The notes: generated by a model from the sequence alone, not told the origin. A stretch of DNA of 64,000 bases from Xanthomonas phaseoli pv. phaseoli (GCA_022749655.1 CP094243.1:62001-126000); one strand, 5' to 3'. Shown: positions 37,359 to 47,071, counted from the first letter of the stretch. Translations and numbers: made by a program.

Positions 37359-37655
37359 ACACACTTCGATTCAGACGAACAGCTGCCTGATCGATTTCGT
37401 TTCTGCGCCGTCATCGCCCTGATAGGCCGGTGGCGGCCCGCCTGCGCGAGACGTTGTTGGCAGACGGTGGAATGCGGCTGCGCCGCACGGCGACCTGCGC
37501 GCAAGACCAGACCGTCATGCACCATCCGTGCAAAAACCTGGGGTTGAAGATGATCCGGTGATGCTGTTCGATCGCGCGCCGGTTCCGCCGGACGCGCAAA
37601 CGTCGGCTGCTAAGTGCAAGACACGCAGGATTCCGAGGGCGCGGACCGATTGCCG
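37359..37655. other. Gap after xopE1, no gene seen
   Basis: 297 bp between the xopE1 stop and the stop of the minus-strand gene. No convincing reading frame, terminator or repeat. Confidence 0.4.
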
Positions 37656-38102
37656 CTAGTTCAACGGTCCGATCGCCATCGCCTGGCGGTCGATGCGGTG
37701 CTTTTCGGCAAGCGCCTGCATGCCTTGCAGGGTCGAGGCGATCAGGCTCGCATAACGCAACCGCCACAGGGTGGCGCGGTCGTTGTCGTCGTGTGTGCTG
37801 CCCAAGCCGTCGAGCACCTGTGGCAGACGGCGGTCGGCGAGCGCCGAGGCAGCCAGGTAGGGCTTCGCAGGTGCGATGACATCCACCGGCTCGCGCCAGT
37901 CGTTGGCCACCTGTCGGGCGATGCCGGCCAGGTGGGAGAGCTGGTGCATGCCGATCAGCGTCTCGTGCAGCATCTCGCGGCATGCCCATTGCCACAGCGC
38001 CACCTTTTCCGATGGGTCCTGGGCGATCTCGGTAAGCGCCAGGTCTACCTTTTTCGATGCGTGGGTCGAGCATTGCGTGGCTCCGATGCTGCTGTGCAAC
38101 AT
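37656..38102 (-). CDS. Hypothetical protein next to xopE1
   Basis: A 148-aa soluble, mostly helical protein (EKVALWQWACREMLHETLIGMHQLSHLAGIARQVANDW in outline, then ATLWRLRYASLIASTLQGMQALAEKHRID). Not recognised. No PIP box or clear ribosome site upstream. It lies convergent with xopE1 and may belong to the same variable segment. It could be an uncharacterised accessory protein; no function proposed. Confidence 0.5.
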   Translation of the reverse strand: MLHSSIGATQCSTHASKKVDLALTEIAQDPSEKVALWQWACREMLHETLIGMHQLSHLAGIARQVANDWREPVDVIAPAKPYLAASALADRRLPQVLDGLGSTHDDNDRATLWRLRYASLIASTLQGMQALAEKHRIDRQAMAIGPLN

Positions 38103-38292
38103 AATTCACACCATCAGCCGTGAGAATCAAGTGAGCTAGTCGTTTGAATGCTGTCAGTGCGTCGATGCTCGACCGGGTTCACGCTTCGCCGCCACTGCCT
38201 GTCGGGGGCACCAACGGCACCCTGACTTCCTTCCCATGGCGGCGACCTGCACCGCGCGCAATGCTGCAGACCCCGATTCCAAGGCCACTCCC

Positions 38293-39096
38293 ATGCGCAG
38301 CACCGTGTTTCTCGCACCGTTGTGGCTGCTGCTGGCCTGCACCGCGCAGGCCCAGGCCACAGCCCCGCGGCTGTCTTCGCAGCAATGCGATGTCAGCACC
38401 TCCTACGACGTGCTGGCAGACACCGGCGGCATCTGGCTGCGCCGCAAACAGGGCCTGCCGCGCGAGATCTTTTTCCACGGTGGCGAGCTCAACGTGGACC
38501 GCCAGCCGCAGCCGGTCAGCGCCGCCGACGCGCAACGCCTGCGCGAGCTGGAGCAAGGCACGCGCGCGTTGATGCCGGCGGTGGCGGCGGTCGCCCAGTC
38601 GGTCGTCGACATCACCTTCGATGCGCTCGATGGCGTGGTGCACGTGCTGTCCGGCAGCGCGCGCCAGCAACGCAAGGTCGAGCAATTGCGCACGGCAGCA
38701 CGGGCACAGGTGGCGGGTACCCTCGGACGCGGGCGATGGGAGCAGGCGCTGTTCGACGAGCGCTTCGAAGCCAAGGTCGAACATGCCGCCGAAGCGCTGG
38801 CCGGCAGCCTCACCCGCAGCGTGATGTGGACGGTGATGACCGGACGCACTGCGCAGATGGAACGCCTCGGCGACCAATTGGATGCACAGATGCAGCAGCA
38901 GATGCAGGGCCGCAGCGACGCGCTCCAGGCCCAGGCCCGCAGCCTGTGTGTGCAGGCGCAAGCGCTCTACGCGGTGCAGCAAGCGCTGGAGTACCGCTTC
39001 AATGGCGAGCGCCTGCAGATGCTGGAGCTCAACGCGCATCCGCAGCCACCGGATGCGCCGGCCTCCATTAGCGTGGTGGCAACGGCGACGCGCTAA
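38293..39096 (+). CDS. DUF2884 (YggN-like) exported protein
   Basis: A 267-aa protein with signal peptide MRSTVFLAPLWLLLACTAQAQA, periplasmic. The mature part (QQCDVSTSYDVLADTGGIWLRRKQG, ... QALDEYR-like helical C-terminus with MQQQMQGRSDALQAQARSLC) belongs to the DUF2884 family typified by E. coli YggN. Function unknown. The longer upstream frame is not used; the ATG at 38293 is the signal peptide start. Confidence 0.85.
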   Translation: MRSTVFLAPLWLLLACTAQAQATAPRLSSQQCDVSTSYDVLADTGGIWLRRKQGLPREIFFHGGELNVDRQPQPVSAADAQRLRELEQGTRALMPAVAAVAQSVVDITFDALDGVVHVLSGSARQQRKVEQLRTAARAQVAGTLGRGRWEQALFDERFEAKVEHAAEALAGSLTRSVMWTVMTGRTAQMERLGDQLDAQMQQQMQGRSDALQAQARSLCVQAQALYAVQQALEYRFNGERLQMLELNAHPQPPDAPASISVVATATR

Positions 39097-39261
39097 GCGG
39101 CCTGTATTGCCTGGCGCGCGTCTGCTCGTTGCGCTCGCCATGCAACACGGTGCGTGCGCTGCGGGCGGCACATGCCATCACGGGCGACGCCGAAGTGCCC
39201 GCTGGCGCGTCCTGCCTGGAGACGCATGCGCGAGCCAGCAATCTTCTTGAGCACAACGCAT

Positions 39262-39289
39262 AACGGCCCGACGCATGCGCCGGGCCGTT
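39262..39289. terminator. Bidirectional terminator-like hairpin
   Basis: Perfect 9-bp stem AACGGCCCG / CGGGCCGTT with a 10-base loop, between the converging DUF2884 and ohr genes. No long T-run, but the position suits transcription end for both. Confidence 0.6.
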
Positions 39290-39332
39290 GTTGAAACCGT
39301 GACACGCGCTGCGCATCACGGCCTGGCCTGCA

Positions 39333-39761
39333 TTACGCCAGGGTCAGGGTGACGTCGATATTGCCGCGGGTCGCATTGGAGTACGGGCAGACCTGATGGG
39401 CCTTGTCGACCAGCGTCTGCAGTTCGGCCTTGTCCATGCCGGGCACGGCGATACGCAGTTCCACGACGATGCCGAAGCCGCCCGGGATCTGGCCGATGCC
39501 GACGCTGCTGTCGATGCTTACTTCGCCCGGCAGCTTGAGCTTGTCCTGTGCGGCCACGGCCTTCATCGCGCCGATGAAGCAGGCAGCGTAACCGGCCGCG
39601 AACAGCTGCTCCGGGTTGGTGCCATCGCCGCCGGCGCCGCCGAGCTCGCGCGGGGTGGACAGCTTTGCGTCGAGCGCCTTGTCCGAGGACACGGCACGGC
39701 CTTCGCGGCCGCCGGTGGCAGTGGCGTGGGCGGTGTAGAGGACTTTTTCGGGTGAGGCCAT
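39333..39761 (-). CDS. ohr: Organic hydroperoxide resistance protein Ohr
   Basis: OsmC/Ohr thiol peroxidase, 142 aa, reducing organic hydroperoxides with lipoylated partners. The two reactive cysteines are in [12 protein letters not shown] and in [14 protein letters not shown], and the start [21 protein letters not shown] is the Ohr subfamily hallmark. Downstream of ohrR on the same strand with 95 bp between, a pair well known from Xanthomonas where OhrR represses ohr until peroxide oxidises it. Confidence 0.96.
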   Translation of the reverse strand: MASPEKVLYTAHATATGGREGRAVSSDKALDAKLSTPRELGGAGGDGTNPEQLFAAGYAACFIGAMKAVAAQDKLKLPGEVSIDSSVGIGQIPGGFGIVVELRIAVPGMDKAELQTLVDKAHQVCPYSNATRGNIDVTLTLA

Positions 39762-39800
39762 GGTGGTTCTCCAGGGTGAGCGCTAGGGGCGCATGAGGGG

Positions 39801-39820
39801 TTCAATAGTTGACGATTGAA
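39801..39820 (-). promoter_or_regulatory. Possible OhrR-type dyad between ohrR and ohr
   Basis: Inverted repeat TTCAAT-N8-ATTGAA in the 95-bp gap upstream of ohr. It could serve a second ohr-specific promoter. Confidence 0.4.
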
Positions 39821-39856
39821 TCGTGTACGACGTGTGCAATGGGACGCGCCAGGAGC

Positions 39857-40318
39857 TCATCCCGCGCCAAGGCTGGAGCGTAGCTTCTCCAGTTCCTGCT
39901 TGAGTTGACGCAGTTCGTCCAACGAACAGGCCGATGCACAAAACACCTGTTCCGGTACCGCGCCGGCCTTGCTGCGCAACGCGCGGCCGGTCTCGGTCAG
40001 CGCGATGATGACCTGGCGCTCGTCGCTGGCCGCCCGCGTGCGGGTCACCAACCCGGCCGCCTGCAGGCGCTTGAGCAGCGGCGTCAGCGTGGCCGAATCC
40101 AGGTACAGGCGCTCACCGATCTCCGACACGCTGCGTTCGTCGGTCTCCCACAGCACCAGCATGACCAGGTATTGCGGATAGGTCAGGTCCAACGCCTTCA
40201 GCAAGCCGCGGTAGAGCTTGTGCATCGCCAGGTTGGCCGAATACAACGCAAAGCACAGCTGGTTGTCGAGCTGCAGCAGCGTATCGGTGCGGGCGGTGGT
40301 GGCCGTGGTGGTGTCCAT
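39857..40318 (-). CDS. ohrR: MarR-family peroxide sensor OhrR
   Basis: A 153-aa MarR-family repressor. The redox-sensing cysteine is in the conserved [21 protein letters not shown], and a winged helix follows ([39 protein letters not shown]). It has a second cysteine (FCASACSL) near the C-terminus, as in two-Cys Xanthomonas OhrR. Oxidation by organic peroxide is expected to release it from DNA and induce ohr. Complete; the operator-like dyad lies just upstream. Confidence 0.94.
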   Translation of the reverse strand: MDTTTATTARTDTLLQLDNQLCFALYSANLAMHKLYRGLLKALDLTYPQYLVMLVLWETDERSVSEIGERLYLDSATLTPLLKRLQAAGLVTRTRAASDERQVIIALTETGRALRSKAGAVPEQVFCASACSLDELRQLKQELEKLRSSLGAG

Positions 40319-40320
40319 GG

Positions 40321-40353
40321 TTGCAATTTATATAGTGCACGATCTAATTGCAA
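40321..40353. promoter_or_regulatory. Candidate OhrR operator/ohrR promoter
   Basis: Inverted repeat with perfect 8-bp arms TTGCAATT and AATTGCAA separated by 17 bp, starting 3 bp upstream of ohrR; AT-rich centre TATATAGTG. Fits autoregulation of the ohrR-ohr unit. Confidence 0.65.
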
Positions 40354-40716
40354 GCGATTTATCTGAATGTCCTCTGCGGCTTGGCTCCGTGAGGGACCAT
40401 CGGCCATCTCGGCCAGAACGTCGGACGCTGACTGGGAGCTGAGACCGTCGCAGTCGCGCTGCAGGAGGATCAGCGCTGGAAGCAAGAGGCCAGCCGCCGG
40501 TGACATGCGGCTGCACGCATCACGATCGCCGGATGCGCCCGGCAGCCCCCGCGGCGCCTCATTGGATCCACGAAGGAATTGAAAGACGCACCAGCAACAA
40601 CCCCGACCCTCGTCGTCAGCCGATGTTGAGCGATCACTTCACCGGCAGTGCAGTGCCACGGCCGCACATGCACGGCAATGGCTACCGCGCAGGCCCTCGC
40701 CTACCCCATCATCCGC
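40354..40716. other. Intergenic space between ohrR and zapE
   Basis: No gene supported in this stretch; open frames are short and unconserved in appearance. The promoter of ohrR is at its left end. Confidence 0.4.
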
Positions 40717-41811
40717 TCACGCGCGATGCGCCGTTGCCAGGTAATCGGCGCTCTGCATTTCGATCAGGCGCGAAGCGGTGCGCTCGAACGCACCGGCCAG
40801 GCGCTGGCCGCTGTACAAGGACGGCGGTGCGTCCTGCGCAGTGCAGACCAGATTGACATGGCGGTCGTACAGCTCGTCGATCAGGTTGACGAAGCGGCGC
40901 GCGGCGTCTTCGTTCATGCGGTCGAAGTGCGGAATGCCGCCCAGCAAGACGGTGGTGAATTCGCGCGCAATCTCGATGTAGTCGCTAGGTCCGCGCGGAC
41001 CTTCGCATAGCGCAGCAAAATCGAACCAGGCGATGCTCTTGCCGCGTGCGCGCACCGGAATCTTGCGTGCTTCGATTTCGATATTGCCGGCACGCGCCTC
41101 GGCGTTGCCGCTCAACTCGGCCCAACGCTGCGCAAGCCAGTCGTCGGCCTGTGCATCCAATGGCGCGCGATACACCGGCGAACGCGTCAGTGCGCGCATG
41201 CGGTAATCCTCGGTGCCTTCGGCGTAAAGCTCCACGCAGAACTTCTGCAACAACCCGATCGCCGGCATGAAACTGTCGCGCTGCAAGCCGTTGGCATAGA
41301 GGTTTTCCGGCGCGGTGTTGGACGTGGTCACCAGCGTCACGCCTTCGGCGAACAAACGTTCGAGCAAGCGTGCCAGCAGCATCGCATCGCCGATATCGGT
41401 GACGAAGAATTCGTCCAGCACCAGCACGCGCAGGTTCTCGCGCCACTGCTGGGCGATGCGTGCCAGCGGATCGCTTTGACCGGCGTGCTCGCGCAACTGC
41501 TCGTGCACGCCGCGCATGAAACGGTGGAAGTGGGTGCGGTATTTCTGCTTGATCGGCAGGCCGTCGTAGAACAGATCGACCAGAAAGGTCTTGCCGCGTC
41601 CGACACCGCCCCAGAAGTACAAGCCGCGCACCGGCTCGGGCTTCTTCCAGAATGCCGACAGCCGGTCCAGCCAACCATCCTGCGCGCTGTCCACCAGCGC
41701 CTCGTGGATGCGGTCCAGCTCCGCCAGGGCCGCCTGCTGCGCAGGGTCGGCGCGCCAATCGCCGCGTTGTACGCCGGCGGCGTAGCGCTGCGACGGGGTC
41801 ATCTCACTCAT
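40717..41811 (-). CDS. zapE: ZapE/AFG1-family ATPase
   Basis: AFG1-like P-loop ATPase, 364 aa, linked in bacteria to late cell division at the Z-ring. Walker A GGVGRGKTFLVDLF, Walker B VLVLDEFFVTDI and the sensor region TLVTTSNTAPENLY are visible, with HFHRFMRGVHEQL typical of the family. ATG 41811 (MSEMTPSQRYAAG) is preferred over the longer frame. Complete. Confidence 0.92.
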   Translation of the reverse strand: MSEMTPSQRYAAGVQRGDWRADPAQQAALAELDRIHEALVDSAQDGWLDRLSAFWKKPEPVRGLYFWGGVGRGKTFLVDLFYDGLPIKQKYRTHFHRFMRGVHEQLREHAGQSDPLARIAQQWRENLRVLVLDEFFVTDIGDAMLLARLLERLFAEGVTLVTTSNTAPENLYANGLQRDSFMPAIGLLQKFCVELYAEGTEDYRMRALTRSPVYRAPLDAQADDWLAQRWAELSGNAEARAGNIEIEARKIPVRARGKSIAWFDFAALCEGPRGPSDYIEIAREFTTVLLGGIPHFDRMNEDAARRFVNLIDELYDRHVNLVCTAQDAPPSLYSGQRLAGAFERTASRLIEMQSADYLATAHRA

Positions 41812-41892
41812 TGCATTCTCCGCGGGCCGCCGGCTGTTGCCCGGACCGCTCAACAGCGCATCGCCTGGCGATACGCGTGGGCCGTGCCGCGG

Positions 41893-42555
41893 TCAGACGG
41901 CGGCCGGCAACCAGCGCCGGACACCATGCTGGATCGCACCGCGCAGGTCGATCAATTTGCGGTGGAAGAAATGGCTGGTATCGGGCATCCGAACCAGCTC
42001 GGGTTGCTGTTCCAGCGTGTCCAGCCAGTCGTAGACCGCTTGCGGGTCGACGATTTCGTCGGCATCACCCTGGATCACCAACCATTGCGCCGGCGGCTGG
42101 ATGTCGCTGAAATCCCAGCGCCCGGCCGGTGGCGCGATCGAGATCAGCACCTGCGGTTCGAGCGAGCCGGCGGCGCGCAGCGAAACATATGCGCCGAAGC
42201 TGAAACCGCCCAACCACAACGTATGGCCTGGCCGCTGCGCACGCACCCAGTCGGCAACCGCGCGCAGATCGTCCTGCTCGCCATTGCCATGGTCGAACGC
42301 ACCGGCAGAATTGCCGACGCTGCGGAAATTGAAGCGCACCACGGTGATGCCCAGCTCGCGCAGCGCGCGCGCGGCCATGGTGACGACCTTGTTGTGCATG
42401 CTGCCGCCCTCGGTGGAGAGCGGATGGCAGAAGATGGCGGTGACCGCGTGTGCGGCAACATCCGGCTCGGGCAGATCGACCGCAACATCCAGCGGGCCGA
42501 CCGGCCCCTCCAAGGTCAACGCAGCCGATTCGGTGGGGAATGAAGGATTGGACAT
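41893..42555 (-). CDS. Alpha/beta hydrolase (COG2945 type)
   Basis: A 220-aa serine hydrolase. Nucleophile elbow GGFSFGAYVS, acid in QGDADEIVDP, histidine in DTSHFFHRKL; an early FCHPLSTEGGSMHNKVV motif is characteristic of this CocE/dienelactone-like group. Start at ATG 42555 (MSNPSFPTESAALTLEG). Cytoplasmic; substrate unknown. Same strand as zapE, 81 bp upstream of its start. Confidence 0.85.
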   Translation of the reverse strand: MSNPSFPTESAALTLEGPVGPLDVAVDLPEPDVAAHAVTAIFCHPLSTEGGSMHNKVVTMAARALRELGITVVRFNFRSVGNSAGAFDHGNGEQDDLRAVADWVRAQRPGHTLWLGGFSFGAYVSLRAAGSLEPQVLISIAPPAGRWDFSDIQPPAQWLVIQGDADEIVDPQAVYDWLDTLEQQPELVRMPDTSHFFHRKLIDLRGAIQHGVRRWLPAAV

Positions 42556-42621
42556 GCCTGCATAATAGCCGCCCCGCCGGCCGCGTTCATCGCCCTGCCT
42601 GCACACTTCGTTGCGTTGCCC

Positions 42622-43497
42622 ATGCATTTTCTGCTGTTTGCCGTTGTCTGCAGTGTCCTGGTGTCGGTGCTGTTGAAGCTTGCGCCACGCCACCGGATCG
42701 ACGTGTTTCAGGCCATTACCTGGAACTACGCCACCGCTGCACTCCTGGCCTGGCTGGTCCTGCATCCTGCGCTGGACACGCTGCGCTCCACGACCGCGCC
42801 CTGGTTGGCATTGCTGTTGCTGGCCGTGGCGCTGCCCTCCATCTTCCTGGTGCTGGCGCGGTCGGTCGCGGTGGCCGGCATCGTGCGCACCGATGTTGCG
42901 CAACGCTTGTCGTTGGTGCTCTCGTTGGCCGCCGCCTTCACCGTTTTCGGCGAACCGGTCAATGGCTGGAAGCTGGCAGGTCTTGCGCTGGGCATGGTGG
43001 CCATCGTGTGCATCGTGCGACGCCCCCGTCAGCACGTCGCGACCGATCCACTGCCGAGCACAACCGGCCTGCCCTGGCTGATTGGCGTCTGGATGGGCTT
43101 TGCGCTCATCGACCTGCTGCTCAAGCACATCGCGCAGGCCGGGACACCATCGCTGACCTCGTTGACGTTGTGCTTTGCGCTGGCCTTCTTGCTGATGCTT
43201 GGCGTGCAGAGCGTGCGTTGGACACGTGGCGCACGCCTGAGCACGCGCAGCATGCTAGCCGGCGTGCTGTTGGGTGCGCTCAATTTCGGCAACATTCTCT
43301 GTTACGTACGTGCGCACCAGCTGCTGCCGCACAGCCCGGCGATCGTCTTTGCCAGCATGAATCTGGGTGTGGTCGTGTTGGGGGCAATGGTGGGCAAATT
43401 AGGATTTGCCGAACGCCTGGGCCTGCGCGGCTGGTTGGGGCTGGCACTGGCCGCACCGGCCATCGCGGCGATCGCCTGGGGAATCGGTCTGGGTTGA
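42622..43497 (+). CDS. DMT-superfamily (EamA) transporter
   Basis: Inner-membrane permease of 291 aa with about ten hydrophobic helices in two EamA-like halves (1-140 and 150-290). Family signs include AFTVFGEPVNGWKLAGLALGMVAIV and the second-half equivalent VVVLGAMVGKLGFAERLGLRGWLGLAL. Exporter of small metabolites is likely; substrate unknown. Start ATG 42622 over a TTG two codons upstream. Divergent from the hydrolase. Confidence 0.85.
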   Translation: MHFLLFAVVCSVLVSVLLKLAPRHRIDVFQAITWNYATAALLAWLVLHPALDTLRSTTAPWLALLLLAVALPSIFLVLARSVAVAGIVRTDVAQRLSLVLSLAAAFTVFGEPVNGWKLAGLALGMVAIVCIVRRPRQHVATDPLPSTTGLPWLIGVWMGFALIDLLLKHIAQAGTPSLTSLTLCFALAFLLMLGVQSVRWTRGARLSTRSMLAGVLLGALNFGNILCYVRAHQLLPHSPAIVFASMNLGVVVLGAMVGKLGFAERLGLRGWLGLALAAPAIAAIAWGIGLG

Positions 43498-43505
43498 CGC
43501 GGGCT

Positions 43506-43530
43506 TTCGGCCTGCGCGACGTCGGTTCGC
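43506..43530 (+). promoter_or_regulatory. PIP box upstream of xopR
   Basis: TTCGG-N15-TTCGC, a perfect HrpX-binding consensus, 64 bp before the xopR ATG. It begins within ten bases of the DMT transporter stop. Confidence 0.92.
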
Positions 43531-43560
43531 CATCGGCCTTCCGCGCCGCTTGGCGGTCGC

Positions 43561-43566
43561 TAGCAT
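43561..43566 (+). promoter_or_regulatory. -10 element of the xopR promoter
   Basis: TAGCAT fits YANNNT and lies exactly 30 bp past the PIP box, the same spacing as for xopE1. Confidence 0.8.
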
Positions 43567-43593
43567 GAGCGTGCATTCCCGCGGGAGTTTGTG

Positions 43594-44835
43594 ATGCGCC
43601 TGACTTCGCTCTTTCGCAGCACTCATCCAGTTGCCCCGGAGCCGCTCAATCCGGCAGCCACCGATCCGAACACGTCCGCTGCGGCCACGCCTTCGTTGCA
43701 CCCACTGTCTTACGCGCCCAAGGCCGGCACCGCGCAGGGGGCGGCCAAATTGCGGCAAGGCATGCTGGCATCGGCACGCAAGTCGCTGGCAACGCTACGC
43801 AAACAGTTGCCGTTGATGTGCATGACAGCGCCAGCCACAAAAACGGCGCAGAGCCAGCCTACGCAGATTGCACCTGCACCTGCACCCGCACCCGCACATC
43901 ACGGTGCCAGGCGCGAAATAGGCCAACCCTCAACGCGACCGCAGGCGCGCGTCGAGGCACGATGGAAGGCGCCTACCGCAGTGCCAGCGCCGCGCAGTGG
44001 GGAACCGAGGCAGACCGCAACGCTCAGACAGCAGCCGCTGCCGACGGCACGCACTGCAGAGCGCCCCCAACGACCTCAAGACGGCCCCGGGCAACCGTGG
44101 CAACAACATCTTCCAAGTGCAGCCAGGCGCGATCAGCTACGGCAGCCGCAGCAGCCAATGCCCCCGCTGCGGCCGGCGCCGGCTGCATCCCCGAGCGCGG
44201 CGATACCGGCGCGGCCCTCGCCGTCCAGGCGGCCACGCCCGGTGCGCAACATGAATCTGGAATTGGCCGCGCTGAACGCGCAGTGCCACCGCATCAGGCA
44301 GCGTCTCTACAAAGAGCGCCGCGCCCCCGGCACGGAAGAGCGAGCGGTGTTCGAGATGCGTGCAGCCCTGATCGCCGAGCGCGACGCCGTGCGCGATCGG
44401 CAGCTCGATGGAATGTTGGCGGCGCTGGCGCCATTGGAGAAGATCGCTGCACCGAGAACCACCACTAGTCGGCTGGCCATGGTCCAGCAGGATGTGATGC
44501 AGTCCAATCGCCGTGCGTTGCTTGCGGTCCGTCGCGAGAATATCGACATGACCAAGATGGCCAGGTATTACACGCGCGCACAGCGGCGCCTGGAATCCTT
44601 GAAGGAGAGCGGTGCTGAGCCCGACAAGATCGAACGCCTGGAACGCATGATGCAGGGCTACACCAACGTGCTGGCACTGGAAGAGATCGTCAAGCGCACC
44701 GACGACCAGCTGCACCGGATGGGTGCGCCACGCTTGATGGACAGCATTCCCACGACCGCGCAGGAGCGTGCGCGAATGGAGCAGAGCGAACGTGATGCCC
44801 AACAGGAACAGTTCGAAAACGGCTATTTCTATTGA
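43594..44835 (+). CDS. xopR: Type III effector XopR
   Basis: A 413-aa effector. The N-terminal 90 residues carry the secretion signal (MRLTSLFRSTHPVAPEPLNP), residues 90-215 are proline/alanine/glutamine-rich and look disordered (QIAPAPAPAPAPAHHG, PQQPMPPLRPAPAASP), and the C-terminal half is charged and helical (AVRRENIDMTKMARYYTRAQRRLESL). XopR of other xanthomonads is an intrinsically disordered effector reported to act on the host actin cytoskeleton and basal immunity. Identification rests on the N-terminus, length, position near xopE1 and the PIP box. Intact here, unlike xopE1. GTG 43591 is also possible as a start. Confidence 0.85.
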   Translation: MRLTSLFRSTHPVAPEPLNPAATDPNTSAAATPSLHPLSYAPKAGTAQGAAKLRQGMLASARKSLATLRKQLPLMCMTAPATKTAQSQPTQIAPAPAPAPAHHGARREIGQPSTRPQARVEARWKAPTAVPAPRSGEPRQTATLRQQPLPTARTAERPQRPQDGPGQPWQQHLPSAARRDQLRQPQQPMPPLRPAPAASPSAAIPARPSPSRRPRPVRNMNLELAALNAQCHRIRQRLYKERRAPGTEERAVFEMRAALIAERDAVRDRQLDGMLAALAPLEKIAAPRTTTSRLAMVQQDVMQSNRRALLAVRRENIDMTKMARYYTRAQRRLESLKESGAEPDKIERLERMMQGYTNVLALEEIVKRTDDQLHRMGAPRLMDSIPTTAQERARMEQSERDAQQEQFENGYFY

Positions 44836-44997
44836 GCACTTCCTCGTTGCGCGCAAGCATGCGCGGGCGCCAGTGCCCGCTTAGGCCTCGGAGCCAGCCA
44901 CGACACGGCGCGCCGTTGACCTCAAACTTGGATGTCGCCAGCGCGATGAGGCTGCCGATGGCAGCAACTCGCCTGGCAGGTAGCAGCAGTGCTGGCG

Positions 44998-46323
44998 TCA
45001 ACGCGCCCAGTGCGGGAACGGGTCGTCCAGCAGTTGCCATTGCGCCGGCCCCTGCCGTAGTTCCTGATCGCTGAGCAGGCACGCGTCCAGCGCGGCGCGT
45101 GTACGCGGTGCATCCATGTCCACGCCGATCACCGCCAGCTCCTGGCGGCGGTCGCCCCAGAGCGGATGCCACAGCCGCTGCATCGCGGCGTATTCGTTGG
45201 CATCGCCCACCTCGTGCGGTTGCGGCAGTGGCGCGGTCCAGCACTGCGTCTGTTGCCGTTGCCAGCCGATATCGGTGTAGGGCAGCGGCGTGACGCTCGT
45301 CTGCAGCGGCTGGCCGACCGCCTGCGCATCCACACGGTGGCGCGCAGCGAACCAGAACCCGGCCGCGCTGGTCTGGGTGGCGCCGCCCACGCTGGACAAC
45401 TCGCCGACCCAATCCATGCGACTGGCCAGCCAGAAGAAGCCCTTGCTGCGGATCACCTGCGGCAAGCCACTGTGCACCATGCGCGCGAAGCGCTGTGGAT
45501 GGAATGGCCGGCGTGCGCGGTACACGAAGCTGCTGATGCCGTATTCCTCGGTCTCGGGCGTGTGCTGGCCGCGCAGCTCCTGCATCCAGCCCGGCGCCAG
45601 CTGCGCACGGGTGAAATCGAAACGCCCGGTGTCCAGCAGCTGCTGCAGCGGCACATCCCCGTGCGCGGCATCCACGATTGCCGCGTCGCGGTTGAGCGCA
45701 CGCAGCACGGCGCGAAGGCGTTGCCGCTGCGGCGCGTCGATGCGGTCGCACTTGCTGATCACCAGCACATCGGCGAACTCCACCTGTTCGCCCAGCAACT
45801 GCACCAGCCCGCGCGTGTCGTCCGGGCCGGCCTGCTGGCCCAGTTCGGCCAATGTGGCAGCCGAGCCGAAGTCCTCCAGGAAACGGCTGCCGTCCACCAC
45901 CGTCACCATGGTGTCGAGCCGGGCGATGTCCGACAGGCTGAAACCATCGGCATCGCGCACCGCGAAGGTGGCTGCCACCGGCATCGGCTCGGCAATACCG
46001 GTCGATTCAATCAGCAGATAGTCGTAGCGGCCCTGCTCGGCCAGCCGCCGCACTTCCTGCAGCAAATCGTCGCGCAGCGTGCAGCAGATGCAGCCGTTAC
46101 TGAATTCCACCAGCGTCTCTTCGGTGCGCCGCAACGCCGCGCCGCCCTCGCGAACCAGCTGCGCGTCGATGTTGACCTCGCTCATATCGTTGACGATCAC
46201 CGCCACCCGCAAGCCGTCGCGGTTGTGCAGGATGCGATTGAGCAAGGTGGTCTTGCCCGCACCCAGGAAGCCGGACAACACGGTGACGGGAAGGCGCGCA
46301 TCGCGCTTGGGGGACAGAGACAT
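44998..46323 (-). CDS. COG0523 (ZigA-type) GTP-dependent metallochaperone
   Basis: CobW/COG0523 GTPase of 441 aa. Walker A is [16 protein letters not shown], the metal motif is NGCICCTLR (CxCC), the Walker B region is [10 protein letters not shown] and the specificity motif ISKCDRID; a CobW C-terminal domain follows with a long histidine-containing tail. ZigA members deliver zinc to client proteins under zinc starvation. A Zur-like palindrome between this gene and the divergent MerC-like gene supports zinc regulation. Confidence 0.9.
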   Translation of the reverse strand: MSLSPKRDARLPVTVLSGFLGAGKTTLLNRILHNRDGLRVAVIVNDMSEVNIDAQLVREGGAALRRTEETLVEFSNGCICCTLRDDLLQEVRRLAEQGRYDYLLIESTGIAEPMPVAATFAVRDADGFSLSDIARLDTMVTVVDGSRFLEDFGSAATLAELGQQAGPDDTRGLVQLLGEQVEFADVLVISKCDRIDAPQRQRLRAVLRALNRDAAIVDAAHGDVPLQQLLDTGRFDFTRAQLAPGWMQELRGQHTPETEEYGISSFVYRARRPFHPQRFARMVHSGLPQVIRSKGFFWLASRMDWVGELSSVGGATQTSAAGFWFAARHRVDAQAVGQPLQTSVTPLPYTDIGWQRQQTQCWTAPLPQPHEVGDANEYAAMQRLWHPLWGDRRQELAVIGVDMDAPRTRAALDACLLSDQELRQGPAQWQLLDDPFPHWAR

Positions 46324-46347
46324 CCTGAGAGCCTGGCGGGAGAGAGG

Positions 46348-46362
46348 TGTTACTCTATAACA
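46348..46362. promoter_or_regulatory. Putative Zur operator
   Basis: TGTTA-CTCTA-TAACA is a perfect inverted repeat resembling the core of Zur boxes (TGTTATAnnnTAACA on the other strand). It lies in the short gap between the divergent COG0523 and MerC-like genes, placed to control both. Confidence 0.65.
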
Positions 46363-46374
46363 TTAATCGACCGG

Positions 46375-46770
46375 ATGCTTCTGATGCGCGCCACCGCCTC
46401 CCTGCTGGACAGCTCGGCCATCGCCTTGTCCGGGTTGTGCCTATTGCATTGCCTGGCCCTGCCGCTGCTGGCGGCCACGCTGCCGCTGCTGGGCGCCTGG
46501 AGCCGGGCCGAGTGGGTCCACGTGGTGTTCGCCACGGCGGCGGTGCCGATGAGCGGCTACGCGCTATGGAGTACGCATCGCCGGCACGCGCTGCCGGCGC
46601 CGGTCTGGGTGCTGGCGCTGTGCGGACTGGCCGGGCTGGCGATTGGAGCGAGCGGCCTGGTCGGCGATGCGCTGGAGACAGCGGTCACGGTCGCCGGCAG
46701 CCTGCTGCTGGCCAGCACGCATCTGCTCAATCTGAGGCTGCGTCGCCGACATGGGGCGTGCGCGAACTAG
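46375..46770 (+). CDS. MerC-like membrane protein
   Basis: A 131-aa inner-membrane protein with four hydrophobic segments and a Cys-containing first helix (SGLCLLHCLALPLL) typical of the MerC domain. MerC itself takes up mercury, but no mer operon is present; next to a zinc chaperone and a Zur-like box, zinc uptake under deficiency is a reasonable inference. ATG 46375 or 46384 can start it. Confidence 0.75.
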   Translation: MLLMRATASLLDSSAIALSGLCLLHCLALPLLAATLPLLGAWSRAEWVHVVFATAAVPMSGYALWSTHRRHALPAPVWVLALCGLAGLAIGASGLVGDALETAVTVAGSLLLASTHLLNLRLRRRHGACAN

Positions 46771-47071
46771 CGGCCGTTCGGCGTACGGCGCCATTGCTGG
46801 AGCGGCGCCAGGCGGAAGTGAAGTTGCACACGCATCCGCCGGTCGATGCGCGCCCTGCTGGCGCTCGAACACCTCAATGCATGCCGTGCACCACGTCGGC
46901 GTCGGCGTGCAGCATGCTGCCGCCGTGATCACCTTCGCGTCCTCGTCCGCCGCGTCCGCTTGGCTTGACGGCGGCCTACGCAATCATCGATGAGCGGCCG
47001 GTTTGCAGCAGTACGCTCGTCCCCGATTTGCCCAGGCACGCACGCAGCCTGCACAGCCATGATCGGCAGCG
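46771..47071. other. Gap between MerC-like and nuclease genes
   Basis: 301 bp between convergent genes with no supported gene. Several histidine/valine-rich short frames appear in both strands but none is convincing. Confidence 0.4.

Noticed and set aside
46375..46770. Mercury resistance operon
   Set aside because: MerC-like domain only; no merR, merT, merP or merA in the window.
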